Below, piece by piece: positions 36,106 through 45,700 of a DNA stretch of 57,576 nucleotides; the stretch's first letter is position 1; each line of letters starts with the position of its first letter. This stretch comes from Candidatus Hydrogenedentota bacterium (GTDB taxonomy: Bacteria > Hydrogenedentota > Hydrogenedentia > Hydrogenedentales > SLHB01). The position numbers and the translations under genes are program-made. Under the pieces are notes generated by a model, which saw only the letters and a program-made list of their open reading frames with translations, was not told the DNA's origin and made no database searches. Where the stretch lies: the NCBI GenBank assembly GCA_020848835.1, contig JADLHJ010000093.1, positions 1 to 57,576 of the forward strand, written 5' to 3'.

Positions 36106-38907
36106 CTATTGTGCCTCCGGAGCCACGCCACGATCGAGGGACTCGGGCGTCGGGGTCAGATCATTGGTGATACCGCGCACATCGTTCATCGCAGCGTCGG
36201 TCGGGCGATATTTGCTGCGAAGCTGCGCCTTCTTGCCGATCTTTTTGATGATTCCCCGGTCGAAGAACACATCCGCGTTTGCCGCAGCCGCCTTGTTCAT
36301 CTGCGCCTGCGTAAGGCGATCATAGTCGATGCCCTCCTTGACAATATGCGGTGTGATCAACACGACAAGATTTCGCTTGTTACGGCTGTAATTCTTGTTG
36401 CCGAACAACCAGCCCAACCCCGGAATGTCTCCGAGAATCGGTGTCTGCCGTCTTGCGCGGTCCGTGCTTTCGCTCAGCAGTCCGCCCAGCACGCCCGTCG
36501 ATCCGTCGCGCACGACTGCTTTCGTGATGATGTTCGACTTGGCCAGCGTTACACCCGTCGCGTTCGGATCGATACCCACCGTGCTCTGAATAGGACGGGA
36601 CACTTCGATATCCAGATCGAGGTAGACGTAATCGCCTTCGCTAATCTGCGGTGTTACATTCATGATTACACCCACATTCTCACGATCGGTCGAGGTGAAT
36701 ACCGTCGATCCCTGCGTGCCGCCGGTACCGAGGTTGCGTTCCGAGCCGGTGGGAATCGGGATGTTTTGTCCGTCAAGGACGTTGGCCTCTTCGTTATCGA
36801 CTGTGATTACGCTTGGCCGCGACAACACGTCCAACGCTGTAATTGACTCTAGCGCCTGCAGCAGGAAGGGCACATTGTTCACTTCTTGCACGGTGCTTCC
36901 GCCGCCCTCGGCGTTCGGTACCTGGATATTGGTCGTGCCATCAATGATTCCGAAATTCAAGATGCCGCCGCCATCGAGCGACGCCAAAGGCCCCTGTGTC
37001 AATACGTTTGCCAGGGACACAACGTTGTTAAGCGCAAAATAGTCGTTGTCGGTAAGACCCGCCGACTCCACGGCGAGCCGGAATTCGTCGCCAATTCCGA
37101 CTTCCATGATGATGCCTTCGACCAACACTTGGCGCGCCGGCTTGTCGATCTGCGTAATGATGGTGTCGAGCAGTTTGTAGTCCTGTGGCGACGCTATAAT
37201 CAGCAGGGAGTTCGTCTGCAAATACGCGGTAACGGTTACACTTTTCTCGAAAGGCTGAATGTCAGCGCCAGGTCCGCCACCTCCTGTTGCCGTGCCGGGA
37301 GAACCGGCGCTCGCGTTCGAACTCTGGCTTCCGCCACTGCGGGTGCCCGTGCCAATACCAGACGTACGAGAACGGCTCGCCGCAGAGGATCGCAGCCCGC
37401 CGCTGCCCGACCCACCGCTGATCAAACTTTGCAACGCTTCTTGCACAAACTCCGCGTCTGCAAACTGCAACTCACGCACGTGCATATTGTTGGAGTCCGG
37501 CGGGGTCGGCGAATCGAGCTTCTCGATCAAATCGCGCACGCGCACCATCAGCGGGCGCGACGCAACAACTATAAGCGCGTTGAGCCTTTCGTCCGGCGTG
37601 ATGCGGAGCGTGAGCGCCTGCGTGCCGATGACCTGTTGAGTCGCCGCCGCGCCTCCGCTGGGTGCCCCTGGACGCGAGGGGCGCACTACCGGCGTGGGCT
37701 GGCGCACGACGGGCTGGCCCGGCGCCGGTTGCGCGCCGCCTCCGCCCCCTTGCGTTTCGTCACCCATCAACACCTGTTGGATCTGCTGAGACACTACGTC
37801 CGCGCGCGTAAACTCCAGCACGAAAAACTCGACGTCTTCTTCGAATCCCGCCTGATCGACTTCTTCGATCAATTGCATCATCTTACGGATGCTTGCCTCG
37901 GTGCCGTAAAGCAGCAACATGTTCGTGCGTTCGTAGACGGTAACCTTTGCTTCCTTAGATCCCACCTCGGTCAGTAACTGCGACACTTCGCTCGCGGCCG
38001 CATGCTTCACTTGTACGACCTGAAAGATATATCCCTCAAATCCAGTAGGCGGTTGATCGCTGATGATCATCTGGGACTGATCCTTGCCTTCTGCGATGGG
38101 TACAATCTTAGTCAGGTTGCCGTCGGCTGTATCGACCAGTTTGAAACCATAGGTCGTCAGCACCGACTCGAATATCTCGAGAACCATGTCCGGAGGAATT
38201 GCCGCGTGCGTGATTAAGGTTACTTCTTGATTGGTGATGGTGGGATCGAGCAAAAAGTTTTTGCCCACCATCGGCCCTATTGCCGCAATAACATCGACCA
38301 AAGGTCGCTTTTCAAAATCGATGAAAAACTTTCCTTCGACTGGCTGGAGATCCTTGGGCCTGTTTGTATTTACAGGAACCTCCGGCGGCTGTGGCGCCTC
38401 TTCCAATACGCCTTCACGGCTGGCTGGTGGTGGATCCATGACCGCTCCGGAGGGTTGCTCGGGACGCATCTGCGATTCGACGCGCGGCTGTGGCGGCTCT
38501 GTACCCTCGACCGTGGCCGGTTCCGTTTCTTCTTCGGGCGAGTTTGTTTGCGCGGACTCCAACGGCGGCGATTGCCCAACAACCGGAGCCGGCGGCGGTT
38601 CCGGGCTGTCGGTCGTCTCACCCGTGGCTTTGTCCGCTTTCTTCTGCGCCTTTTGTTCAGCCTTCTGCTCTTTGCGCTCTTCCTTCTTCTGCGCCTTTTC
38701 CTGCTTTACCTGCTCTTCGGAAATGGCGTAGACCGATTTGCCGGGCGTTTGCTGCGCACCAGCGGCAACGGCAAACAGCGTCGCTAGCGCCGCTATCATC
38801 TGAAAACGCAAGCGGCTATGCACGACCTCGTGCGCGCACTTCTCCCCTGCTTTCACACTCTCGCCGCGGCGCGCGCCGCGACCCCCGAACGCGATGTGAT
38901 GCTGCAT
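36106..38907 (-). CDS. gspD: GspD secretin of the outer membrane
   Basis: A 933-residue secretin, longer than the usual 650-750. The hydrophobic signal core lies at residues 37-51 (MIAALATLFAVAAGAQQ) after a long N-terminal region; an internal start cannot be excluded. Residues about 65-185 are low-complexity: first Lys/Glu/Gln-rich, then Pro/Glu-rich. The N0 domain begins near 190 (FFIDFEKRPLVDVIAAIG). N1-N3 follow, with Gly/Ser/Pro-rich loops near 390-420 and 510-560. The pore domain has the hallmark TPILGDIPGLGWLF. The extra N-terminal stretch would sit in the periplasm next to GspC. It is the only secretin in the window. Confidence 0.95.
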   Translation of the reverse strand: MQHHIAFGGRGARRGESVKAGEKCAHEVVHSRLRFQMIAALATLFAVAAGAQQTPGKSVYAISEEQVKQEKAQKKEERKEQKAEQKAQKKADKATGETTDSPEPPPAPVVGQSPPLESAQTNSPEEETEPATVEGTEPPQPRVESQMRPEQPSGAVMDPPPASREGVLEEAPQPPEVPVNTNRPKDLQPVEGKFFIDFEKRPLVDVIAAIGPMVGKNFLLDPTITNQEVTLITHAAIPPDMVLEIFESVLTTYGFKLVDTADGNLTKIVPIAEGKDQSQMIISDQPPTGFEGYIFQVVQVKHAAASEVSQLLTEVGSKEAKVTVYERTNMLLLYGTEASIRKMMQLIEEVDQAGFEEDVEFFVLEFTRADVVSQQIQQVLMGDETQGGGGGAQPAPGQPVVRQPTPVVRPSRPGAPSGGAAATQQVIGTQALTLRITPDERLNALIVVASRPLMVRVRDLIEKLDSPTPPDSNNMHVRELQFADAEFVQEALQSLISGGSGSGGLRSSAASRSRTSGIGTGTRSGGSQSSNASAGSPGTATGGGGPGADIQPFEKSVTVTAYLQTNSLLIIASPQDYKLLDTIITQIDKPARQVLVEGIIMEVGIGDEFRLAVESAGLTDNDYFALNNVVSLANVLTQGPLASLDGGGILNFGIIDGTTNIQVPNAEGGGSTVQEVNNVPFLLQALESITALDVLSRPSVITVDNEEANVLDGQNIPIPTGSERNLGTGGTQGSTVFTSTDRENVGVIMNVTPQISEGDYVYLDLDIEVSRPIQSTVGIDPNATGVTLAKSNIITKAVVRDGSTGVLGGLLSESTDRARRQTPILGDIPGLGWLFGNKNYSRNKRNLVVLITPHIVKEGIDYDRLTQAQMNKAAAANADVFFDRGIIKKIGKKAQLRSKYRPTDAAMNDVRGITNDLTPTPESLDRGVAPEAQ

Positions 38908-38917
38908 GCTTTGTGAC

Positions 38918-39841
38918 CTATTGCACCTTGATTGTAATCATTTGCGGCTTGCCTTCGCGCAACACGCTCAACCGAATTGTGTTTGCATTGCCCACCTTTT
39001 GCGCGATCTCGCCGATCTTTTGCTCGCTGTCAATCGTGATCCCATTCACCGCCTGAATTACGTCGTTATCCTGAAGCCCCGCCTGTTTGGCGATCGGAAT
39101 GCTTGTCAAACTCGCGGATGTAATACCGGTGACGTTGCCCTTCTCGTCCTCGACAATCTGCGGATTCAACTGCGCCATCAGGTCCGCGTAGTCGTATGCG
39201 TTCAATTCTTCCATCACCGCCGTGCGTTCCAGAGTCACGTGATTCTTGTCTTCGTCTTTACCGCCCGCAGCAGCTACCTTTGCGTTTCGTCCGGCGATTG
39301 GTCCCGTCTTGGCCATGGTCGCATTGCTACCCATCTGCGCCATCGTCAACGTTTCTTTTTGTTGTGTCGAGGTGTTCAACAAGAAGACACGGCGGCGGTG
39401 GACCTCGATCAACTTGAGCGAATCCGTGACCATTTGCCCAAGATAAAAGGTGGATGCTTTGCTGGGCGTTGTCGCTGAAGGGTTCTCGATAATCGCCGTC
39501 GCCAGCGGATCAGTGGGAGTAGACGCGACCGTTGCAAGCAAATTAATGTTTGCCGTCGTTTCGACAATCGGCTTTTTGTCGGGCTCCTGCGGCGGTGGTG
39601 GTGCGGCAACAGTGCCCGCGTCGCCGAACAGTTTTCCTTTCGCGATCACATCGTAATCCGAACGCGGACCAACCGTCTTGATTTCCAGTGACTTGCTTTC
39701 AGGGGGCTCCGGAGCGCTTGCCTCGGCCGGTGCGCCCGCAAACTGCTCCGCAACTACCAGATACACAATGTACGCGATACCTAGTGCAAATAGCAGATTG
39801 ATGGCGGTGAGGCCCTGCCGTATGACAAGTCCTTTGACCAT
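38918..39841 (-). CDS. gspC: GspC inner-membrane linker with PDZ domain
   Basis: A 307-residue protein, first gene of the gsp operon. ATG at 39841 has GGAG eight bases upstream. A single membrane helix lies near the N-terminus (AINLLFALGIAYIVYLVV). A Pro-rich linker and an HR domain (about 85-165, with NINLLATVAS and SLKLIEVHRRRVFLL) follow. A PDZ domain ends the protein (about 215-307, PIAKQAGLQDNDVIQAVNGI). GspC joins the secretin GspD to the inner-membrane platform and helps select cargo. Confidence 0.93.
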   Translation of the reverse strand: MVKGLVIRQGLTAINLLFALGIAYIVYLVVAEQFAGAPAEASAPEPPESKSLEIKTVGPRSDYDVIAKGKLFGDAGTVAAPPPPQEPDKKPIVETTANINLLATVASTPTDPLATAIIENPSATTPSKASTFYLGQMVTDSLKLIEVHRRRVFLLNTSTQQKETLTMAQMGSNATMAKTGPIAGRNAKVAAAGGKDEDKNHVTLERTAVMEELNAYDYADLMAQLNPQIVEDEKGNVTGITSASLTSIPIAKQAGLQDNDVIQAVNGITIDSEQKIGEIAQKVGNANTIRLSVLREGKPQMITIKVQ

Positions 39842-39874
39842 TATCTGTTCTCCACTTCGGTTACCGCTGTCACC

Positions 39875-39892
39875 CGCGGGAAATGTCCCGCG
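39875..39892 (-). promoter_or_regulatory. Leader hairpin upstream of gspC
   Basis: CGCGGGA and TCCCGCG form a 7-bp GC-rich stem with a 4-base loop, about 20 bases upstream of the gspC ribosome-binding site. It could influence translation or mRNA stability of the gsp operon. Confidence 0.4.
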
Positions 39893-39954
39893 TTAAACCC
39901 GGCGCACAAGGCGGCGTTCCCATTCAGACACCCGCCGCCCCAAGTTGGTTTCTA

Positions 39955-39998
39955 TCAAGGCCTTCCGGCCCAATAGCCTAACGTCGTGCCGGCCTTGA
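39955..39998 (-). promoter_or_regulatory. Long-loop inverted repeat in the gspC leader
   Basis: TCAAGGCC (39955-39962) and GGCCTTGA (39991-39998) are perfect inverted arms. Further pairing between CCGGCC and GCCGG inside the loop is possible. Confidence 0.35.
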
Positions 39999-40113
39999 GG
40001 GTTGACGAACAGGTGAAAACTACCGCGCGTGCCGCACTTTTGTCAGGAGTCTAACGCGCCCCGCCAAACCAATGCAACGGCGCATGGGTATAAATTCGCA
40101 TAATATGGGCGGC

Positions 40114-40142
40114 ACTATAAGAAATGACACAAAATGTGGGAA
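40114..40142 (-). promoter_or_regulatory. Candidate gspC operon promoter
   Basis: Minus-strand TTCCCA (40137-40142), a 17-bp spacer and TATAGT (40114-40119). The -10 is strong and the -35 is partial. It is the best match in the gap before gspC. Confidence 0.45.
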
Positions 40143-40163
40143 GGGATCAGTGTGCTCGCAGAG

Positions 40164-40179
40164 CCGAATTGAAATTCGG
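40164..40179 (-). repeat. Inverted repeat after the 806-residue gene
   Basis: CCGAATT, two bases, AATTCGG: a 7-bp stem about 40 bases downstream of the stop at 40217. It lacks a U-run, so it may stabilise the mRNA 3' end rather than terminate. Confidence 0.35.
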
Positions 40180-40216
40180 ATCTCTTAGGACTGCCAAGAC
40201 GATGCGGTGTGCTCCG

Positions 40217-42637
40217 CTAGTTCTTCGCGCTGCTCGATGCCGAAATGGTATGGGCAGCCTGTTCCTTATCCACCCCGCGCAGATACTTAACAAAATCGTC
40301 CAGCTTCACCAGAGTCCGCTGCGTGAAATCGATCTTCATCGGCCCTTCCGTGTTGGCCAGCTTCATGCCGTCCGGGGCCTTTTCTTGTTTCATCTTCGCA
40401 ATCTCACGCTCTAACCGAATGTGCCCGGGCATCGACGTCGCAAAGACGTACTTCTCACCGGTCCTCGGGTGCGCCGCAATCTTCAGTTTGCCGGCAGTAC
40501 CGCCCACGACTCTATACCCGTCGCGCTGTGCCGCTAGAAATACCAAAACTTCCTCACCCACCTTAAATTCCGGGAGATCCGGCGAATTGCGAACAACTGC
40601 ACCAACACGCCCCGTGGGATATTGCAAGTGAACCACGCCGTCTTTGTTTTGCGTGCCTTTGATGGACTCACCCACCTGGATGGCGATATTCGTTACGATG
40701 TTGGTGTTGTTTTGGACCCAACGGCTCTCAACTTCCACCACCTTGCCCGTGACGATATCGTCCGCACGCGTTACGAATTCAGACAGTTCAATGGGCTCCA
40801 TCAAGGCGCTTGCAGCCGGAGCGAAAAGCCCAAGCATGCAAATGCAGCCAGCCGCAACTACCTTGCGCCGCACCGTGCGCACACGTAGAAACTGCGCCAC
40901 AAACAGTACGCCTACCATACCCAGCATCCACTCGGCGTTTGTGATGACCCAGGAAATCGGTGCAACACACTTGCGCGCCATTACCGTGATTTGATTGTGC
41001 CCGAGCAAGTAGTCGGCAGCCGCGGGCGCTATCCGGTAGTACGTGTCAGCGATAGCAACACCCAAGCCGTTCCCGAGTAAGGTATCGTCGCGAAATGCGC
41101 GGATCGCCGACAACTTTTCTTCTTGCTCATCTTCTCGTTTCTGACCGTCTACAGGTGTTTCACCACCATCGTCAACGGGCGGGCCTACGATGACGTTAAG
41201 AGGACAGGTCTGATCCTGACTTCCGAACATGGGCCTACCAGTAGCCAAGATTACATCCAAAGTCTTTCCGCTGGTCTGGCTGACGATCTTCCGGGTCTGG
41301 AGGTTGAAGACAAGCGGCGTGCCTTGATTCGTTGATGCAAGGCCAAGCAGATTTCCGTTCTCATTGAAAACTTCCGCGGGGAACAGGGTATCGAAGACGA
41401 TTCCCGTGGACGCCGGATCGTTGAATGCCCCGTGCGTCGAGTCGTAGATACCGAGTGTGTCTGTAAATAGCAACGGCAAGAACTCGCTGCAAGTGACCGT
41501 ATAAGATGCCGCAAACGATTGCTCGTTAATGGTTTCTAGCTGCTTGAAAAGACCTTTCAACTCGAAATGCCCACGGAAATTCAGATCGGTGGTGTTAGAG
41601 TAAGTTCCGGTCAAGGTATCGAACATGGGCACGCGGCTGGAAACGTTGTTATTGTCTGTGTCGGCCCATGCACGGATCCACGCGCCGGAAATGGGTTGAG
41701 ACGGGAAACCGTCCCGTGCCTGGGTGCGAGCGCGCTGATTCAGATCGAAAAAGAGGTCTTGATCGGTACGCGGATACATGAACGTGATGCCCGCAATGTC
41801 GTCGGGAGCCAAGTCTTGCATCGATAAGACCAAGTTATTGCCGCCATCATCATAGAAAAAGAACTCGTTAAACAGGCTGGACGTCGTGCCGCGGAGGCCG
41901 ATGCTGCCATCAAAGTTTCTTACCGCCACTACACGGTTTTCGATCTGTTCGCCGGCCAATTCAGAGGCCTCCAGATCGATATTGTCCAGTGGGCTGTACC
42001 CTATTCCCAAGGTCAATCCGCCGGCGTACACCGCGCCGGATTTGAATCCGCCGCTGAGGCCCGATTCGATATCCCGGCTGGAACTCGAGAACACCGAGTC
42101 GACATCGATTACGCGTCCTGCGGGAACCTGCACCGTAGTGGTTCCAATTGTGACGAAGGCCTGTTCGTAGGTATAGGCGCTAAGTGTTACTTCGTAAAGG
42201 TCCCCAACTACTGAGCCATTTGCGGCGATGTCGTCTTCGGATTCATATGCCACGATATTGAAGGCGTCGATTGATGCGGTTCCCGACGTTAACTCCACTG
42301 GGTCTGTAATGTTCTGGCCCATCTGAAATCCAACATATGAAGTCGATACCAGCTGCCATTCGTCATAGCCGGACAAAACTTTATTGGCTTCCGCTTGGTC
42401 GAAACCGTCTTCGCCATTGCCAATTTCAAAGTTAAGCACCAGTCCTTCATCAGCCTGCACATCGTCGTCACCGTTCGTATCGAATGCCGACAAGGGCCAT
42501 TTGACATAAGTTACGGTTCCATTTCCCGCCGGGTCGAAAAATCCATGAGGATGAAACGCCCACGCCCCCGGAACCAGGAGCGCTACTGAAAGAATGGCGA
42601 GGAGCAGGCGCGGGGCACATCGTGTTGTCGTGCTCAC
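40217..42637 (-). CDS. Exported protein: degenerate matrixin fold, CFI-like C-terminal segment and a fused second domain
   Basis: An 806-residue protein. GTG at 42637 is chosen because AAAGGA lies nine bases upstream and a clean signal peptide follows (LLLAILSVALLVPGAWA). Residues about 28-270 read like a matrixin metalloprotease: DAFNIVAYE in the middle and LAPDDIAGITFMYP at the end. The zinc motif HExxHxxGxxH appears as YAGGLTLGIGY (about 205), so the zinc ligands and catalytic Glu are lost. After a beta-rich middle come IRAFRDDTLLGN and YYRIAPAAADYLLGH, which match the core of CFI-box C-termini but lack the Cys box. A membrane helix follows. Then a second signal-like stretch (VRRKVVAAGCICMLGLFAPAASA) leads into a domain of about 190 residues (RADDIVTGKVVEVES). 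The last part could be a separate fused gene. Function is unknown. Confidence 0.75.
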   Translation of the reverse strand: MSTTTRCAPRLLLAILSVALLVPGAWAFHPHGFFDPAGNGTVTYVKWPLSAFDTNGDDDVQADEGLVLNFEIGNGEDGFDQAEANKVLSGYDEWQLVSTSYVGFQMGQNITDPVELTSGTASIDAFNIVAYESEDDIAANGSVVGDLYEVTLSAYTYEQAFVTIGTTTVQVPAGRVIDVDSVFSSSSRDIESGLSGGFKSGAVYAGGLTLGIGYSPLDNIDLEASELAGEQIENRVVAVRNFDGSIGLRGTTSSLFNEFFFYDDGGNNLVLSMQDLAPDDIAGITFMYPRTDQDLFFDLNQRARTQARDGFPSQPISGAWIRAWADTDNNNVSSRVPMFDTLTGTYSNTTDLNFRGHFELKGLFKQLETINEQSFAASYTVTCSEFLPLLFTDTLGIYDSTHGAFNDPASTGIVFDTLFPAEVFNENGNLLGLASTNQGTPLVFNLQTRKIVSQTSGKTLDVILATGRPMFGSQDQTCPLNVIVGPPVDDGGETPVDGQKREDEQEEKLSAIRAFRDDTLLGNGLGVAIADTYYRIAPAAADYLLGHNQITVMARKCVAPISWVITNAEWMLGMVGVLFVAQFLRVRTVRRKVVAAGCICMLGLFAPAASALMEPIELSEFVTRADDIVTGKVVEVESRWVQNNTNIVTNIAIQVGESIKGTQNKDGVVHLQYPTGRVGAVVRNSPDLPEFKVGEEVLVFLAAQRDGYRVVGGTAGKLKIAAHPRTGEKYVFATSMPGHIRLEREIAKMKQEKAPDGMKLANTEGPMKIDFTQRTLVKLDDFVKYLRGVDKEQAAHTISASSSAKN

Positions 42638-42695
42638 CTGAAATGTTCCTTTCTCGTTGGCCGGAGGGGTTTCCCACCCGCAACACCGCGCTTCA

Positions 42696-42722
42696 GCGGC
42701 ACCGGGCCTTGGCCGGCGCCGC
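42696..42722 (-). promoter_or_regulatory. Strong intercistronic hairpin
   Basis: Ten-base arms (42696-42705 and 42713-42722) pair perfectly in the minus-strand RNA, with one G-U pair; the plus strand would have a mismatch. This favours a role in the minus-strand mRNA. It lies between the giant CFI-box gene and its downstream neighbour, without a U-run, and could set relative expression by blocking 3' decay or causing partial termination. Confidence 0.4.
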
Positions 42723-42750
42723 TGTGCGCGGAAAATCAATCCAATTTCGA

Positions 42751-45700
42751 CTATTGAGCCGTCGAAGCCCGCGACGCTTTTCTGCGCGCGCGAAGCATCG
42801 CCGCCCCCGTCAGCACGCTCAGCATCAGCAGTGCCGCCAGTACCGGTGCTTCAATCATCCATGCTACCGGCGTTAACACCAGCCGCACAAGGTAGGCCAG
42901 TGCCGGGTGCGCCGCCAACTCGTCCGCTAACGCCGGGCTGAGCGTGTAGTACGCCTCAACCAACGCCGTACCGGGCGCGGTCTTCAGTAACACGCCATCG
43001 CGGAAACCGCGGAACGAATCCAAGTGCTCGGCAAACGGCGATCCATACGCTGCAGTCGCGATGAAACATCCGCCTATTGGCAGACCGCCGCCACCGCCAA
43101 ATCCGCCGCCACCACCTCCGCCAGTCGGAGAATTGATGTACGTGAATCCGTCTGGCTTGATTGCAAGCAGACCACTGTCATTCTTGACCTGAACGTCCAG
43201 CGCGCCCGTGAAGGGCAAACCGCCGGTCGGAAACGCCACTACGATCGTCGTAGAAGTTGGCGTGCCTTGGATCGGCATGATTACGCCTTCAAAACGCACT
43301 ACCGGGTTGACAAAGTTGGAGCCCGTAATCGTCACGGGGAAGTCGTTCCGCGTGCCTTGGCTCGGCGAAATCGTGTCGATAGTGGGCGCATCGCCGCCAC
43401 CTGTGCCATCTTCGTCGATTTCGAAGTTGTTGTACCGATCAAAATCATTGTTTAGCGGGTTAGTCACGCGCAACGACACTTCGCCATCGTTGTCCGTGTC
43501 CAGCGTGGTGCCGCCGGGGATCAACGCGGTGATAGTCGTATTGTTCGCGGACACAATCGTGAGCGCGACACTGTCAAGCGAGACGGTCGGCGCCGCACCG
43601 AAATTCTGGCCGGTGATGGACAGCGTCAACCCGCCGCCCGTGATTTCCTTCGGCAGAATCGATGGCGTCACCGCGTCGATGATCAGATCATCCGGTTCCA
43701 CCACTTCGTCCACCGTCAAAATCGTACGTGTCTGGTTCTGCTTGTTGATGGTAGAACGCACCCAGTTGAAGTTACTGTTGTCCGCTTCCGGGTACTGTTT
43801 ATAGTAAGTTTCGTCCTCGAAGAAGGTGATCAGACCGACTGCGCGCTGTCCCCACGGGAACTCGCTGAACACGTCGAACTCGCCCGTTCTCGACGCTGGT
43901 GGCGGCGGGAAGGTGTCCGGGTCGGGTTCTGTCGGTGTGTTTGGACCCCACGAGGCAAGACCTACGCGGAAATCGTCACCTAGCGTGATGTCCTCAGACG
44001 TGCGAATCACGACGAAGAAGTCCGCACCAGAATCCGGGTTGGACAACCCACCGCCGAAACTGTCAGGAACCCACTGGCGGTGGCGCGTCTGGTTCGTCAT
44101 CGAGATCGGAATATCGTCCGTGCCCGGCGTCGAAAAGACCATCATCAACTGCGTCTGCACTTCGCCCGCTTGACCGATCTGGAACGGTGCGTAGTCCAGT
44201 TGGACAGGAAGATCGCCCTCGTCGAAGCTGCCATTTTCGTTGCTCGGATTGTTGTCGTTGTCGCGATACAGCGCAAGTCCGCTGACCGAGGGATCGATGT
44301 CCATGGGCAACAGATCGTCAAGGAAATTGAAGTCTCCGTCGCGGCCGTTGTCGTAGAATTCGACGATGACTTGTTCGAGGAAGGTCGGGTCTTTGACAAT
44401 CAAGAAGTTGCCGCTTTTCGGCGTTCCGCTGGCATTCGCGGGCGCGTCGAGCGTCAGCTTCTTGTTCGTATTGGCGATAATGTTCCACTGCTCAAAATCG
44501 CTGTCGATCAGAAAATATCCGACGAAGGCGCCAGCCGTCCACGGGCTGCCGCTCACTGAGAATGATGCTTGACCACCGACACCGCTGGTGCCCTGCGCCG
44601 CGATTCCCGCGTTGCCGCGGTTTGTGCTGAGATCGAGTCCGAGTACCGCAACGGCCCCGCTGTCCGCGGCGATCGTTTGGCCGGTACCGGTTAAGTCGAT
44701 CACTTCACCGCCGACGTTGGCCTCGATCATGTCGTAACCGAAAGGCTCCGGACCGTAATACGGCATCACACCTTCTTCAGGCTGCGTCTTGTCGTAGATG
44801 GCCAGACTAATCGGCGTCTGCGGCAGCAACTGCACACCCGCAGGCTTCTCATTGGTGTTTCGATCCGGCAAGGTCGCGGGGACTACACACCGGAATTGCT
44901 CGAAGCGCGTAAGTTGGTCAGAAGTGCGAACCACAACAAACAAATCGTCACCGGAGTTACCCGCTGGGCCAAATGCTTTGGCGCCGCCACGGGCCAATGT
45001 CTCCGCTTCCACGTCGTCCGCATTCATTTGAACTGGAGACTTCTTCGAATAGCTACCACCCTGCTTGGCGGCTTGTTTCGTTTGCGCGACTTCAGCTTCT
45101 TCGCTCGTGGAAGCAATGGCTGGGTTGGAGGCTAGCGTCCCCACCGACACTACTTCGTTCGACTTGGCTTCGGGGTCTTCCTCCTCTACCGGGAAGAAAC
45201 CGCCGACCTCGTCGCGCGTCGGCAGGCGCCAAGGCGCCGATGGCCGCATCCGCAGCACCCACGCCTTGTCTGCGTTGGTTACGGTATTATCGCCGTTCAT
45301 GTCGTCGGCGGCGCCATCGCCGTCAAGGTCAATGAATTCCGGCGCTGTTTTCCATCCAAGTGCAGTCAGCGGTACCGCGGTATCAACGGTAAGGTCGCCG
45401 ACCACGCCAAGCGAGCTGCCGAATATACCGTCCTGGCCAAAATATGGCTTGGGAATTTGTGTCGACTCCGAGTCCGGAACGCCGTCCTCCACCAGCAACA
45501 CACCCGAACTGCTCGCTTGTCCTGTCGGATCGAGCGGCAACAGGTCCTCACGTGGATCGAAGTCCGGTCCCCAGAACGCCACGGTCAGTTGCTGCAACTG
45601 GATCTGGGCAAATTGGTTCACGCGCGGATCGTCCGCCCCCGTGAAGTTCAGCCCGATCATCGCCGTCGCGCGGCTTGTGGTTTCGATGTGCTGTTTCAAG

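Larger units (their letters stand above)
39842..40216. other. 375-bp leader and gap before gspC
   Basis: No gene is supported. The region holds a candidate promoter (40114-40142) and three inverted repeats: 40164-40179, 39955-39998 and 39875-39892. If the promoter is right, the gspC mRNA has a leader of about 265 bases with two hairpins. Confidence 0.6.
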
